Assembly (NCBI GenBank): GCA_013339765.2 | Contig: CM023448.1 | Location: forward strand, 107,826,172-107,890,171 | Source: Haemaphysalis longicornis | Taxonomy: Eukaryota; Arthropoda; Arachnida; Ixodida; Ixodidae | Reading direction: 5' to 3' | DNA length: 64,000 bases | Shown: piece after piece, positions 22,111 to 33,900 of the stretch | How positions within the stretch are numbered: the stretch's first letter is position 1 | How the letters are laid out: every line of letters begins with the position of its first letter | Made by a program: the position numbers and the translations under genes | Notes under the pieces: generated by a model | What the model saw: the letters and a program-made list of their open reading frames with translations, nothing else | Databases searched by the model: none | What the model was told of the DNA's origin: nothing

Positions 22111-22404
22111 GAGACGGAGAAGTCAGATCGTCTAACATCGGGTTGGAGCTTACTTCAATTTTATAAAAAAAGTTTCCACTCTTGTGCTACACCAATACAA
22201 CTCAACCAAACACCGTTCATGCATCATGCATTGATTTAACCATAGCAAGAATATCTCTTTGAAGTTATAAATGGTATGGTTAAGTGCATTTCACTTCTCT
22301 CTAATTTTTCTATTTGTAGAGCGATGTGAGTGAATTTAAGTGACGTCACATGGATAATCGTTATGGGTGCCGTTTACAGCTTTGCTTTCCAACCACATTC
22401 ACGG

Positions 22405-23664
22405 GGTGGATTGGCGCGATTTTTTTTTATCGATAGCTCTCAGCTTCATCAGCGCTTCTCGAACCAAGAGCTGCAGATTTCCACTGTGCAACCAATGCAC
22501 CAACACGGGAATACAGTGACGTCAGTGCAAGCTATCACGCCTCAGAAAAGCCTGTTTGCAAACTTTGTTTTCGAGGTCACAAAGCATGCCAGAGCAGTTG
22601 GACAGTGCTGTAACGGCTGCCAAGCACCGGCAGCAACTGGGTGCACTGCGGCCATCGACTGCGAGCGATACTCGCTCGAAGCCTCCAAAATACATACACA
22701 TACACTGTTGGGACTGGGCCATCCCAGCTCAGTCACTACTGTTGCGACGTTGCCCTGCCCAGTCCGCTATCGACGCGGCGCAGACCATAGCGACGAAGTA
22801 GCCGAGCTGACGGTTATTTGAAGCAGCATTTATATACAATATATACAAAGGTAGCAGGAGCTTTACATGGCTAAGACGAGCGCGATAGCACTTCTGAACT
22901 CAGGGCCTTCGATGAGATGCCGCCGCACCACCGCTGCTTCCGGGCTGGTTTTATACCCCCAGGGTTCGGTTGCAGCGGCGTGCAGTTCCAATGCCTCCAG
23001 CCGGAGCTATCACTGGCCGCATTATGAATCTGGTGAATGGAGGCGAAGCGATTGCGTCAGCCGAGCCGCCACGACCGAGAAAGGGAAGGCGACTCTGCGG
23101 CGGTGTCTCCAGGCGCTACTTGCTGCGTGTCTGCAGGGATTAGTTCGTCCCAGGCATGATTTGGTCCAGCCGTCGTGGTGGGAAAGGGAGAGCAGACTCG
23201 GCGGCGCCTTTCCCGCCAAGTCGCGGCACGTCTGACGCGGGCGGTTTGACCTAGGCGCGAATCAACCCCGCCATGGGCACGTCGCCAGGTGCAGCGAAAT
23301 TGTGTCGGGCGCTCTGGCACAACACACGCACGGATACAAAAATGAGTGGTCAAAGTCAGACCCGTTTCGGGGGCTCTTAAAGGAAATGAACATAGCAGCC
23401 CGTAGCGCCCCTGTTGTGTCCCTTTCTTTTTACCCCCGAACTGCCCATTAAAAGAAAAACAAATCGACTCGTTCTTTTGTGCTGATGGTTCAGTCATGCA
23501 ATATTTTTGAATAAATGTGACCAGTAAAACACGTATGCAAAGAAATTTCTACTGGATGCGTCAAACCGCTGAAGTTCACGGTTCATAGATTTGCGGCACG
23601 TCTTATTTGGGGACACCTCGTAGTTAGCCGACACAATGTAAAAGGCCCTCACTGCTGCAGGTGC
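22405..23664. other. No gene recognised
   Basis: Contains overlapping GC-rich short frames (22330-22821 +, 22867-23235 +, 23057-23497 -) with no recognised domain and no supporting splice signals. Confidence 0.4.
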
Positions 23665-23790
23665 CCCTTATGATGATGATGATAATGATTAGTGGTAGCC
23701 TCTTTGTAGCGGGGTGATGACGGGTCATCTCATTGGGACCTCCCCACCGCTTCCTTCCCCCTTCCTTAGCCGCTTCGAGGCGCACTCCAG
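23665..23790 (-). mobile_element. 3' end of a CR1-like LINE, minus strand
   Basis: GATGATGATGATAATGATTAGTGG followed by a GCCTCTTTGTAGCGGGGTGA-type stretch is the reverse complement, with changes, of the 3' end of the complete element at 29580-34440 (TCGGGGCG..., CCACTAATCATCATCATC). Only the last hundred bases remain. Confidence 0.55.
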
Positions 23791-24159
23791 GTCTGCCCCC
23801 CCCCCCCCCCCCCAGAAAAATAAGAAGTCTACGCCACTGTTCTTTGATATAGTCAGGTCCCATAATCCAACGTCGATAGTGCCCGGCTCGAGCGTAGATT
23901 AATGCGCACATAGGAAACCTCCGTGTAAGGGAAGAGGTAGTGAAATAGAAAGAAGCAGCAGCAGCAGCTGTTCGGAAAGGCGGGCTCCCGTCTCGCTGCT
24001 CTTCGCCCAACCGGGTTTAACACTCCGGATATAGTAACGCTTTTCTTCATTTGTAGCTGCGACTTCTCCATTTTGTCCATTTCTCGCCGCTGCGGTGAGC
24101 GTTGAAGGTGTCGGGCGGGAGCCCGCCTGGAGCCGCCACTGGCGCAGATCGTGGTGGTT

Positions 24160-24247
24160 GTTGCAAGTACTCAAGCTTGCGGCAGTAGCAAATACTCGAG
24201 CAGCACTCAAGCTCGCGATAGTAGCCAATACTCAAGTACTCAAGTAC
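24160..24247. repeat. Short tandem repeat, period about 36 bp
   Basis: GTACTCAAGCTTGCGGCAGT is followed about 36 bp on by GCACTCAAGCTCGCGATAGT, and both are followed by AGCAAATACTCGAG or AGCCAATACTCAAG. About 2.5 units. Confidence 0.6.
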
Positions 24248-26260
24248 GGGTTGTGTCACGCACAATGCATCTTTGAAACCTGGCACCGGTCACGGCGCGT
24301 GCTTGACATTGCTTAGCAGAAATAACGCAAGGTTCCAGGCCACAGTTATAAAATATAATTCCCGCTTGTAAAAGCACCGGTACAAAATTGATACTGCGAC
24401 AATAAAATGCCACGTATTTGTTTGCTTCGTTGGCAGTAACTTTGAAGAACGGCAGGGTTTAGACCTCCCCTATTATTCTCATCCCCCCCCCCCCTGATAT
24501 CCAACCAAAGCTCTTCTCCCCATCCCTATGCTCTCCCACCTCTTCTTCTATTTCTCGTCCCCCATGCTTATCCTATTGCTTTCTCCTCTTTCGCATCATT
24601 TCTCCGCCTTTTTTCCCTCTTACTAATGTCCTACCATCTCCCCTCCCTCCGTGCTCCTCTGCATCACAAAGATATATGCCTTTTAAAAGAACACGTCAAC
24701 CGCAGAACGCGTGAGGGCATTAGTTATGGTAGCTGCAAAAGCTGCTTATTCTGGGTGTCATTCTTCACAGCAGAACTGTTTATGGGGAACGATGTTCTTG
24801 GCTCCCTCTGGGTCTCTAGGCAGAGATTCCTTAGGCCGCGGTTGTTTCGACGCAATATTGAGAGACACATTTCTGCACTCTGTCCATCGACTTTCCCTCT
24901 CACGCAGCGGACGAGAGGGGCCGATTTGGTAGGTGAGACCCAAGCCGAAGAATAGAAGCGGGCGGCTTAAAGGAAACCTTAATTAGACATGGCCTCCCCG
25001 ATCAGGCGGCGGCACGCCATTGCAACGGCGCGGCGGCGACGGAGCTAATAGCGGAGGCCACGAATTAGGTTCAGCGCCTTCGGTTTACACTGAAGAAAAA
25101 AGAGATGGAAGTTTGTGGAAGTTCTTGCGCTGAATTCAGGTCTAAGATAAAAAAAAACTTCGGTTTATTTAACCACCGGGTGCACACGAAGAGTAAGGGA
25201 GGGGGTCATTGGTCATCTATGAGCTATGTTTCAGGTTGGGTACACCGTTGCATGGAAAGGATTCTCGTTCAGTGTGCAGGACCTGTTTCTCCATATTCGA
25301 GAAATAACTCAAGCTTTCCGTAAGTGACAGTACGACTCAAGTCTTGCCGCCAGCCCTGCATGTGGGAATATCTGCCGTTCGGTATGCTCGAATTCGGGGT
25401 ACGGGTTGCCTTTTGTCCACAGGAGTTGATGGATTTGCTACATTAGGTGCCGTAGCATTTTGCGTCTTCCCCTCCCCTTTTTAGTGTAAATGTTGAAAGG
25501 CATCCTCTAACTTTGAGGTAATTGCAGAAAGGAAAGGGTGCGTAATAACGAAGAAAATATCTGCGGACGCATGTTTGTAGATTTTAAACACAATAAAGTC
25601 ACTTTGACTTGATTGGAAGCTAAATGTACGGTTTGTGGGCGAACTCAATGTATGAATCTCTTGTTCTTGTGTTTCTGTGTGCGCATTTCTTCATTCGTGT
25701 TCCAGCTTGTTGACCAAACGTGTTTTTTATGCCCGCTATTTTATGCGATTTTATGTGAGCAGCAATGCTGAAAGCGGGAATGCATATCCCCCCCCCCCCC
25801 CCAAAAAAAAAAAAAAAAAAAAAAAAAAACCAGACATGTTTAGCTTAATACACATTCACCGATAGGAACCGAAAATATGCGTCCGAAATGAGCTGCGAAA
25901 AAAGTGCGCCAAATTTACCAAGTGAAATTGAAAACGGCGAACAGTACGTATAGGTTTCGGCATGGCTACACTCGCCGCACTGTCCCTGCCGAAGGGATCG
26001 CCACTTGCAACTCGCTGCCTCACTCACCACTGGACTGCGGCAGACCAGAAACACCCGCGGCGGGTCTGACGTTAGTTGCCAGGCGGCAAAAAAATCAAAC
26101 GCTCCAGGGCACTAGCGAGCGTGCTCATCCGCACGGAGGCCGATTTCTATTGTTGTAGCTTTCTCGCAGACGAAGGTTCGTATACCGCCGCCCCCAACAA
26201 GGCGAGGAGAACGGTTTAATGTCGTTGCTGTGCTCTAAGAAGCCGCCTATCTCTCCACAG

Positions 26261-26520
26261 CTGCCGACCGTCCATCAAGCAGCCGCACCTGCAGCTGTGA
26301 AAGCAGCCCTTGCAGGAGTCCCAGGCCAACAGAGGTGATCAGGCTGGCGGTCTTGCGGTACAGCCAGGGCGACCGCTGTTCGTTCATTGCGGCGAGGACG
26401 TAGGACGCGCCCTGACCCTGCGACAGCGGCCAGAGTTCACGCCTGGGCGCTGTTCTTTCGGGACGCGTCATGAGGACGACGCAGAAGATTTAATTTAATC
26501 GTGTGCTTTCCAATAAATAA
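26261..26520 (+). other. Possible 3'-terminal exon (weak)
   Basis: CCGCCTATCTCTCCACAG at 26243-26260 is an acceptable acceptor. A GC-rich block follows, then composition drops and AATAAATAAA appears at 26512-26521. The longest frame after the acceptor runs about 45 codons (rich in Ser, Cys and Arg) and has no recognised domain. The opposite strand also has a 74-codon frame. Could be a 3' UTR exon or coincidence. Confidence 0.15.
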
Positions 26521-26687
26521 AGTGTATATCCTGACTTGCAGCGTGTGATTTTTGCGCCACGCCAAACAAATATTTTAGCGCGCGTATGCCACGCAGTCCC
26601 CCAACGCCTGCTTTCTAATATATCCGCCTTGGTGGCGGAGTAACTCAGGTAAAAAACTGCGAGAACACCGAAGATCTTACTATAGTT

Positions 26688-26931
26688 CATACCACAAGCT
26701 GCAAGCAGCCCTGTGGAGGCTACATTGTTGTCAATACAGCGCCCACTGAGGGCGCCTAACTCACCGTGATGGGGGATTCGAAAGGACCTTTCAGTCTATA
26801 CCTCTCCGCAGGTGGAACCGCAAGGCCCCGGCGCCTACTGTCGCTTTCCTTCGCTGTGAGTTAGGCGCCCTCAGAGGGAGGACTGTTGACAACCATGTAC
26901 CTCCACAGTGCTGCACACAGCTTGTGGTATG
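26688..26931. mobile_element. Long-TIR MITE with 5-bp target duplication
   Basis: The left end CATACCACAAGCTGCAAGCA pairs with the right end TGTGCACACAGCTTGTGGTATG-type sequence, and the pairing continues inward for about 75-80 bp (both arms contain GAGGGCGCCTAACTCAC). The element is 244 bp and flanked by TAGTT on both sides (26683-26687 and 26932-26936). It has no ORF. Long TIRs and a short TSD indicate a non-autonomous DNA transposon. The superfamily is not decided. Confidence 0.85.
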
Positions 26932-26936
26932 TAGTT

Positions 26937-29457
26937 GTGAATGCGGCGCCATTATTGCACGTTGACGTCGCAGCCAATTGGAATTCCCGAATAGGCCGTG
27001 AACCTCTGACGGTAGCGGCTGTCACCATTTTCCAAACTCATCATTAGGCATGTGAGAATTCTTGTGGGTTGCGTTCACGTCGAAGTCAACTAGGAGTTAG
27101 TGAATCAGCCACGAGGTTCTCAGAATAGCTGTCATTGTTGAAGCCCTTTGAATAGGTATTTGAGGGTGGTGGTTGGGTAAGTTACGTTGCAGACAAATGG
27201 GAAGTTTTGAAACAACCGTGAACTTCTGACATCAGCTCGCATCCTCACTTGCCAATTCATATGAGTGCCTATGTTGTTGCGCTTATACATTATGCAGCCT
27301 TAACCTGTGGTTACTTGCATGTTGAGCCTTACGATGTGCGAAGCAGCGTCAAACTCGAACGTCGAGCTGCTCGTAGCGGTTGTAGGCGTCCCTGCCCCCC
27401 CCTCCCCCCCTTTCCTCCTGTCTTAGGCGACAACGCCAACGTATCCGCTGAGTCTACCTTTATTTAGCTATGGGCCTCGAGCACTGCAGTTTCAAGTAAA
27501 CATGGGGCGCCACCTGGGATCGGCGGCGGAATTTTTTCCGAAGAGCAAAATAAACAAAGAGCAGTTCGCTACGGGGCTCAATTTGAACAACAACCAGAAA
27601 ATTACTATGCAACTATTACCACGTTTAATTCAATTCACAATTGTTATATTAATAGAAATACTCCGCTGGTGAGTTGTGCGGGAATAGAAGCTGAAATAAT
27701 TTGGAAAGCGCCCCTTCTCGAATAAAAGCAGACGACAGTACACGGATCAGCTGCCTGCGACGCCGACGTGCACAAAGCACATAGTACCCGAAAAGAAATA
27801 AAAAGAACTGATCCATAGGTGCATTTGCGTATGTGCACGCTACTTGGCGTAAGACTGCTGCGAAAAAATGCCGTGTATCCAACAAAACAGAACGAGTGCT
27901 CATTTCTGTAGCGCCTCAAATAGCCTTTTCTGTCAGTATAATCTGTGCACGCGTCAGAAAATACATGGAACATCCAACGGATATGCATGCTTCAGTTGTA
28001 CGTATTCTTACCAGCAAAATATAAAGCTTTAAAATGAAAACAAAAACGTAAATGCTTACGCTACACAGCGACACAACAGTAAACAGATGGACACACACCA
28101 GCCACAATTCGGAGACTCGCATCTACACTTTTTTTGAAATGTCTCTCAAATACCTCAAACAAATGTTCCTGTACAACTTGTAGTTTGCGTTTCTGCGGCA
28201 GTCGGTGAAAAACGAGTGCAAGGGGGGCTATTAACGCTGACATGTAGTTACACAAACATCACGTACAACTCTGTCAGCTTGAAACCATTTCCATTATTCC
28301 AAATGGTCTTATATTTTCATCGGCAGAGGAACCATTTGTGCACAATTAAAGCTCCTGTTGTGCAAACTACCATATCTGTGCCCGTGTCTATGTCGAGCGA
28401 TAAACAGCAAGGTAAATAAACGTTCAGAGGCTTTCATGAAAGCTTCGTCTCGCGCATATACGTCCAAAAGTATTCACATGTTAAGTACGCGTTTATAAAC
28501 CCATGAAAGCACTTTAAAAAGCATTGCGATGTTTTTCTGAGCCCATCCAACGAACTCATCGTAGTTTCAGCAGTTTGAGGTAGAGTTTACCCAAGCAGCT
28601 GCATTTTCAAATATCTGCCTCTACAAACCTGAATCTTCGGGCTCTTGAAGCCGCATATCCTTGGTGTAGCAATATACACACGAACCTTTCGCCGCAATTT
28701 CACACACACAATACATCAAATCACTTCCTGACACGCACATACAAGGCACAGTGAAGTGTATAAATTCGCTTCTGCAAGCACCATGAAGTCGCGTCGTCGG
28801 TCTTTTCACAATAAGCTGTCCGTCAACTGCTTGGTTATGCCAGCAGTTCTAACCCAGCAGTTCTGGTCTAAAACTGAATAAATCAAATCCACCAAAGCGA
28901 CCAAAGCAACCAAGGTGTTGCCGGCGGAGTTGGGACGTTACGCCGTTATTTCATGCTCCTCGGGGGCCGGCGGCCCTACAAAAGGTTTTCCATTGGTGGA
29001 GCGATCGCACCTTCCCTCACACATACATTATCGCTTCCGGGAGGTGACGCGCACACAGACGCACACTCCTGCACTCCTCTCGTTCTCTTCGTAAGATCGC
29101 GGATTTTCGTCTTTTTATTTGTATCTCTTTTATGGGCGGCGCTACTGGTGTTCTGTAGAAGCCGTTGCGAAATGGCCGTGTGACCTCTCGCTGCGCGGAG
29201 ACAATCCGGCGCTTGTATAAAACTGGTTTTTGTGTTATGAATCGCTTTCCTGTCGCCTTTGCAAACCATATTCTGTTTAATAAAGTACCGTTTGGCTGTT
29301 CGTATCGCATGGCAACAGAATAGTGGTTATTTCTTCTTTCTCTCGCTAGTAATCGTACTGCGCGGAATACTATGCTCCGGACGCCGTCTGCTCACGGACT
29401 TCAGAAGTTATGCCTCCGTTGTCCGCAAGATGGCGCTGAACACAGCCCATCAGTGTG
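26937..29457. other. No gene recognised
   Basis: Many short frames on both strands (for example 27644-27988 -, 28061-28255 -, 28953-29183 +), none with a domain I recognise. Mostly AT-rich with scattered GC patches. No repeat structure was noticed. Confidence 0.4.
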
Positions 29458-29519
29458 TCGAGTTCGAGTTCGAGCTGTCGAGTTCGAGCTCGACAGCTCG
29501 TCGAGTTCGAGCTGTCGAG
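29458..29519. repeat. Palindromic TCGAGTTCGAGCTG-type short repeat
   Basis: Units near TCGAGTTCGAGCTG repeat about four times, and the centre (GAGCTCGACAGCTCG) is self-complementary, so the block can fold on itself. Confidence 0.75.
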
Positions 29520-29855
29520 GTGTGCGGACGTACAGAGCGCGGCGGAGGCATCGACGACGAAAACGGATAAGTGTTTCAAATTTATTATTCCTTTTTTAGA
29601 GTGACCATGTTTTAGAGAGAGATGTAGGTTAGACTAGTTGAAAGGGGCGGTAGTTAGCGTAGGGAAGTGACCGAACCAGAGGTGTCGCGCGGTTGTTGCA
29701 CGTGGCGGTTTGTAAGCGTTGGTAATTCGTGAAAGAAGAATTGATGCTGTAGGAGAGAATCGCACGTTGCGGCTTACTTTTAGATTGGAAGGGAGCGCGC
29801 GAGAACGCGGCACTGAAGTAAGCCAGAGTTGGGCACGCCTTGGACGGACAGTACC

Positions 29856-30875
29856 ATGCCTCAGAGGAAGAAGCCGGGTGTGATGTGCACGGGATGCGAG
29901 CACGAATACCCGCTCGAGGAGACGAGATTCGAGTCGGTCGAGGACGCGGAAGGACAGGACTTCATGTGCAGAGTGTGTGTGCTAGCGTCGCGCCTCGACC
30001 GGCTCGAGGAAGAAAAGGAGCAGCTCAGAGTTCAGGTAGGCGAGCTACAGGAGGAGTTGAAGGATGAAAAAGAGCAGAAGAAGGCACTCGAAGCGAGGTT
30101 GGCGCAAATGGAGGTCAAAATGGCGACGAAGGGTGACATCCAAACAAAGGATGAAGCAGGTCACCAGGCAGATGCGTCGGCAGTGCTTGATCCCGAGAAG
30201 GGAAAGGAGGAGAACAAAGACGCCACGCCGGAAGACGATCCCGGACTGGCGCTGACTCAGCCGGTGCCGGAGCAGGTGGCCGCGCCGGGGGGCAGCCAGG
30301 AAAAGGAAGAAAGGCGCATGGTGATAGTGGCGGGGGACTCCAACATGCGGTACTCAGAAATGGAGATTAGAGGCCGGGTGAGAGAGGACGAGAGAGTGCA
30401 GGTTGGCGTGTTCCCGGGGCAGACGGTCAGGGTAGTGTTAGAAAAAGCAAAGGATAAAATGTGGGAAAATATGCAGGGGCAGAACCTAGTGATTATCGCA
30501 GGAGGAACCAATGACGTTCTGCAGGGAAGGGGTGCGGGAGTGCGCAAGCAGCTAGAAAAGGGGGTGAAGGAACTTCGGGAGCTGTGCCCACATGTGCAGG
30601 TCGTCGTGAGCACAGTACCAGAGATAATTGGGAGAGGGGTACATGTGGAAAGGGAAGTTGTGGCGGTAAACCGAGACATACGGGAGCTGGGCAAGGAGCT
30701 GAGTTTCGCTGTCGTAGACATCAACAGGGATGTCCGATGGATGGGCCGGCAAAGGGCGTTCCAGCGTGACGGAGTGCATTTCAGCGGGCAGGTGGGAGCA
30801 GCCATCGGAAGACGACACGCGGCGCGAACTGTGGCTTTTTTAGGGGGCCCACAGGCCTTTGCGAAGATGGCGTAG
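29856..30875 (+). CDS. LINE ORF1p: zinc finger, coiled coil, SGNH/GDSL esterase
   Basis: A 339-residue protein. The start is the ATG in GTACCATGC at 29856 (good context); the frame extends upstream only to a TTG. C11-x2-C14 ... C38-x2-C41 forms a PHD-like four-Cys zinc finger. Residues about 46-97 are a heptad-rich coiled coil (RLDRLEEEKEQL...). Residues 98-152 are acidic linker. An SGNH hydrolase domain follows: GDSN with Ser162, GGTND at 216-220, and DGVHFS with Asp305 and His308, so the catalytic triad is present. CR1-type ORF1 proteins bind the element RNA, oligomerise through the coiled coil and have lipid-esterase activity. A zero-frame U UUU UUA lies 11 codons before the stop, inside the overlap with ORF2. 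Confidence 0.9.
   Translation: MPQRKKPGVMCTGCEHEYPLEETRFESVEDAEGQDFMCRVCVLASRLDRLEEEKEQLRVQVGELQEELKDEKEQKKALEARLAQMEVKMATKGDIQTKDEAGHQADASAVLDPEKGKEENKDATPEDDPGLALTQPVPEQVAAPGGSQEKEERRMVIVAGDSNMRYSEMEIRGRVREDERVQVGVFPGQTVRVVLEKAKDKMWENMQGQNLVIIAGGTNDVLQGRGAGVRKQLEKGVKELRELCPHVQVVVSTVPEIIGRGVHVEREVVAVNRDIRELGKELSFAVVDINRDVRWMGRQRAFQRDGVHFSGQVGAAIGRRHAARTVAFLGGPQAFAKMA
30836..30842 (+). promoter_or_regulatory. Candidate -1 ribosomal frameshift heptamer (T TTT TTA)
   Basis: ORF1 codons here are GCT TTT TTA GGG, so the heptamer T-TTT-TTA fits the X-XXY-YYZ slippery pattern in the zero frame. The -1 frame is open from 30770 and continues without a stop through 30839-34219 (ORF2). There is no ATG in that frame until 30995, inside the endonuclease motif. 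Slippage would make an ORF1-ORF2 fusion. A 7-bp hairpin (GGGGGCC/GGCCUUU, loop CACA) follows with no spacer. This is an inference from sequence only. Confidence 0.5.
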
Positions 30876-30910
30876 ACAAATGCAAGGAGCAAAGGGAGAT
30901 AGCGGGGCCG

Positions 30911-33900
30911 GTGCAGATCGGTGCAGACAAACGAAAGGGACGACGACGGCGTGTAAAGAAGAGAGGGGGAAAACTGAATATCGCGTACATAAACATGCAG
31001 GGTGGCAGGAAAAGAGAGAAGTGGATGGAGATTACTAAGCAGCTAGAAGAGGAAGATATCCAGGTATACGCTGTGACCGAGACGCACCTGAGGGACTTGG
31101 AGGAACCTCCGGTAATCGGAGAGTATGTATGGGAAGGTTGTAACAGGACGGCTGGATTGAGAAAAGGCGGAGGAGTAGGTATGCTGGTACGGCAGGGGAC
31201 TAATTGGAAGAGAGTGAAAGAAGACTGTAAAGAACATGTGTGGATGAAAGGGATAGTGGAGGGTAGAGAGATGGCTTTAGGGGTGTCTTACCTGTGGACG
31301 GGTAAGGATAGCAAAGAACAAAACGAAAAACTGGTGGCGTGTCTGAAAAAGGACATCGAAGATTTGAAGCGTTCTGGGGAGGTACTATTGGTAGGGGACA
31401 TGAACGCCCACATTGAAGATCTAGACGGGTACACCGACTTCAACGGAAATCTAATGCTAGATATGTGTGAGTACCAGAAGCTGATCATAGTAAATAGGGA
31501 ACAAAAATGCGAGGGTCAAATAACGTGGGAGTGTGGTAGGAGACAGTCGAGTATTGACTACTGCCTTATTTCAGAGGGACTTTATGAATGGTTGGATGGC
31601 ATGACCATAGATGAGGAAGGGGGCCACAGTCTGGGCAGTGACCACAAGCGCATAAACCTGAGTTTTGGGAAACTGGGGGGCGAAAAAACGGGTCGACCGG
31701 AGCAGCGCACAAAGTTAAACAGCAAACAAATTGCGGATATAGCCAAAAGCATTGAGGCTGACATAGAAAGAAATCCTGGAGAAGAGTGGGAATATGACAG
31801 GCTCATCAAGACTATGCAGGAAAAAATAGTCAAGGCAGAGGGGTCCAACCGATGGAGAGGAAAAAAAACACCCAAAAGCTGGTGGAACAAAGAAATAAAG
31901 GCGGCGATAGAGAGGCGTAAACAGGCGTCTAGAGAGCACAGGCAGGCCAAGAGGATGGGGAGACATCAGGAGGAGGTGGACCTAAAATGGGAGCAGTATA
32001 AGCAAATGAAACAGGAAGTGCAGCAATTAGTGCAGGCGAAAATAAAGGGGGACAGCGAGCGATGGGTAACGCAAATACGAGGAAGGGGTAGAGACGCGCC
32101 GAGAAGGTTTTGGAACCATGTGCAGGCATTAGGGAAACGTACGAGTCCCACAGAAGGCGGTACTATAGAAAACGAGCAGGGACAGATGCTCAAGGGAGAG
32201 GAAGCATTAGCATACCTGCACAAAATCATCACGGAGAAGTTCGGTAAGGTGGATGAAGAGGCCCCGCAGCGACACAGAGATGTCGCGGCGGGTAGGCCGA
32301 AAGGTCTGGAGATAGATGGGGACAAGCTGAAATGGAAAAGAGCAGAGGAAAAGGTCCCCAAGAATACCGCGGCAGGCACGGATGGGATACCGATGGAGTT
32401 GATTAACCAGTTAGGACCAAAGAGCAAGGGAAAGCTACTGCAAGCCATCAGAACAAGGATAGAAGAAAAGGCAATACCAGCCGCGTGGCAAATGAGCAGG
32501 ATGAACTTAGTGTACAAGGGCAAAGGAGTCAGGACAAACCCAAGCTCGTATAGGCCAGTAACCGTCACGTCAGTGCTGTACAGGTTAGCAATGCAGGCAG
32601 TGAAGTTCGAACTAGAGCAGTGGGTGGAAGAAAATAGGATATTAGGGGAGCTTCAAAATGGGTTTCGAAAGGACAGAAGACTAGACGACAACTTATTCGT
32701 GGTAAGCCAATGCATAGAGGTGGCGAAAATGCAAAACCGACCTTTGTGGTTAGCCTTTCTGGACATTAAAGCGGCTTATGATAATGTAGACAGGGAGCGG
32801 CTTTGGAGTATCCTGGAGGACGAGGGAGTTGGGGCAGAATTCATTAGCTTACTCAGGGAGCTATACCGGGAGAACCAAGTGCAAATAGTGTGGGAGGGGG
32901 TAACATACAATAGGCCTGTATACACCTACAAGGGTCTGAAACAAGGATGTCCTCTCTCTCCGCTGCTGTTCATGATCTACATGACGGGGTTAGAAAGGAA
33001 GCTAGAAGTCAGCACGATGGGGTTCGACTTATCCTACATGAAAAACGGGCAGGTGGTGGAACAACGGGTTCCGGGACTAATGTATGCAGACGACATATTG
33101 TTGATGGCGGACAACCGGATAAGTATGCAGGGCTTGATGGATATATGCGGTGAAGAAGCGACGCACCTAGGGCTATCCTTTAGCAGAGAAAAATCGGGGA
33201 TCATGGTCTTTAATGACGGCGAGGAGCACAAAACAGTATCAGTGCAGCAAGTAGAAATACCATTGGTGAAAGAGTATAAATATTTAGGAGTATGGCTGAA
33301 CAACAGCGAAGATTACACGCAGGCGCATGAGGCTCACCTTAAGACGAAAGGAAGACGGAACGCGGCTATAATGAAGCATAGAGCCCTCTGGGGATACAGC
33401 AAATACGAGGTGGTAAGGGGAGTCTGGAAAGGGGTCATGGTACCAGGATTAACTTTCGCTAATTCGGTTCTGTGCATGAAGTCAGAGACCCAAGCGGGCC
33501 TGGAAGTAAATCAGAGGGCGGTAGGCAGATTGGCCCTAGGGGCCCACAGTAAAACTACAAATGAAGCGGTACAAGGGGATATGGGCTGGTCGTCTTTCGA
33601 GGCGAGGGAGGCGCAGAGCAAGATAAAGTTTGAGGAGCGACTTCGTGACATGGAGGACGAAAGATGGGCCGCGAGGGTGTTTAAGTACCTGTATTTGAGG
33701 AGCGTGGACACGCGGTGGAGACGGAGGACCAGACAGCTGACCAAGCGGTACGGAAAGTCGGTAGGGGAAAGCGGGGTTTACACAACAGTTAAAAAGCAGG
33801 TAAAGGCAGCAGAGACGACGAAGTGGGCAGAGAGAATGGAAGCGAAAAAAACCCTGGAGACTTATAGGACAGAGAAACGGGAAATTAAGAAGGAGGGATT

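Larger units (their letters stand above)
18951..22404 (+). mobile_element. LINE module with tRNA-like end, partly tandemly duplicated
   Basis: The sequence from CTTTTAAAGCAAAGCTTTTT (18951) to the AT-rich 3' flank ending near 22404 is repeated, inverted, at 57890-60135. Here a 1,187-bp part is duplicated in tandem: landmark AAGCACATCTACG at 19164 and again at 20351. The first copy therefore stops inside RNase H near 20331 and the second copy carries the rest. Shared 5' and 3' flanks outside the LINE protein show that the repeated unit is larger than the coding fragment. Confidence 0.75.
23791..26687. other. No firm gene; homopolymers, pyrimidine tract, minor repeats
   Basis: Contents: a C18 run at 23796-23813; a minor tandem repeat at 24160-24247; a C12 run at 24483-24494 opening a pyrimidine-rich tract to about 24660; a C15 run joined to an A27 run at 25788-25829; and one weak terminal-exon candidate at 26261-26520. 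Short frames here have no recognisable product. Confidence 0.5.

Noticed and set aside
26247..26471. 74-codon minus-strand protein
   Set aside because: No domain, no splice support, and it overlaps an equally weak exon candidate on the other strand.
30843..30862. Hairpin directly after the slippery heptamer as the frameshift stimulator
   Set aside because: A 7-bp stem is possible but there is no spacer (5-9 nt is usual) and three pairs are G-U, so it was not counted as evidence for frameshifting.
30257..30892. 211-codon open frame on the minus strand
   Set aside because: It is the antisense shadow of the LINE ORF1, whose zinc finger and esterase motifs are clear on the plus strand.
31966..32568. 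200-codon open frame on the minus strand within ORF2
   Set aside because: Antisense of the RT region of ORF2; no domain of its own.
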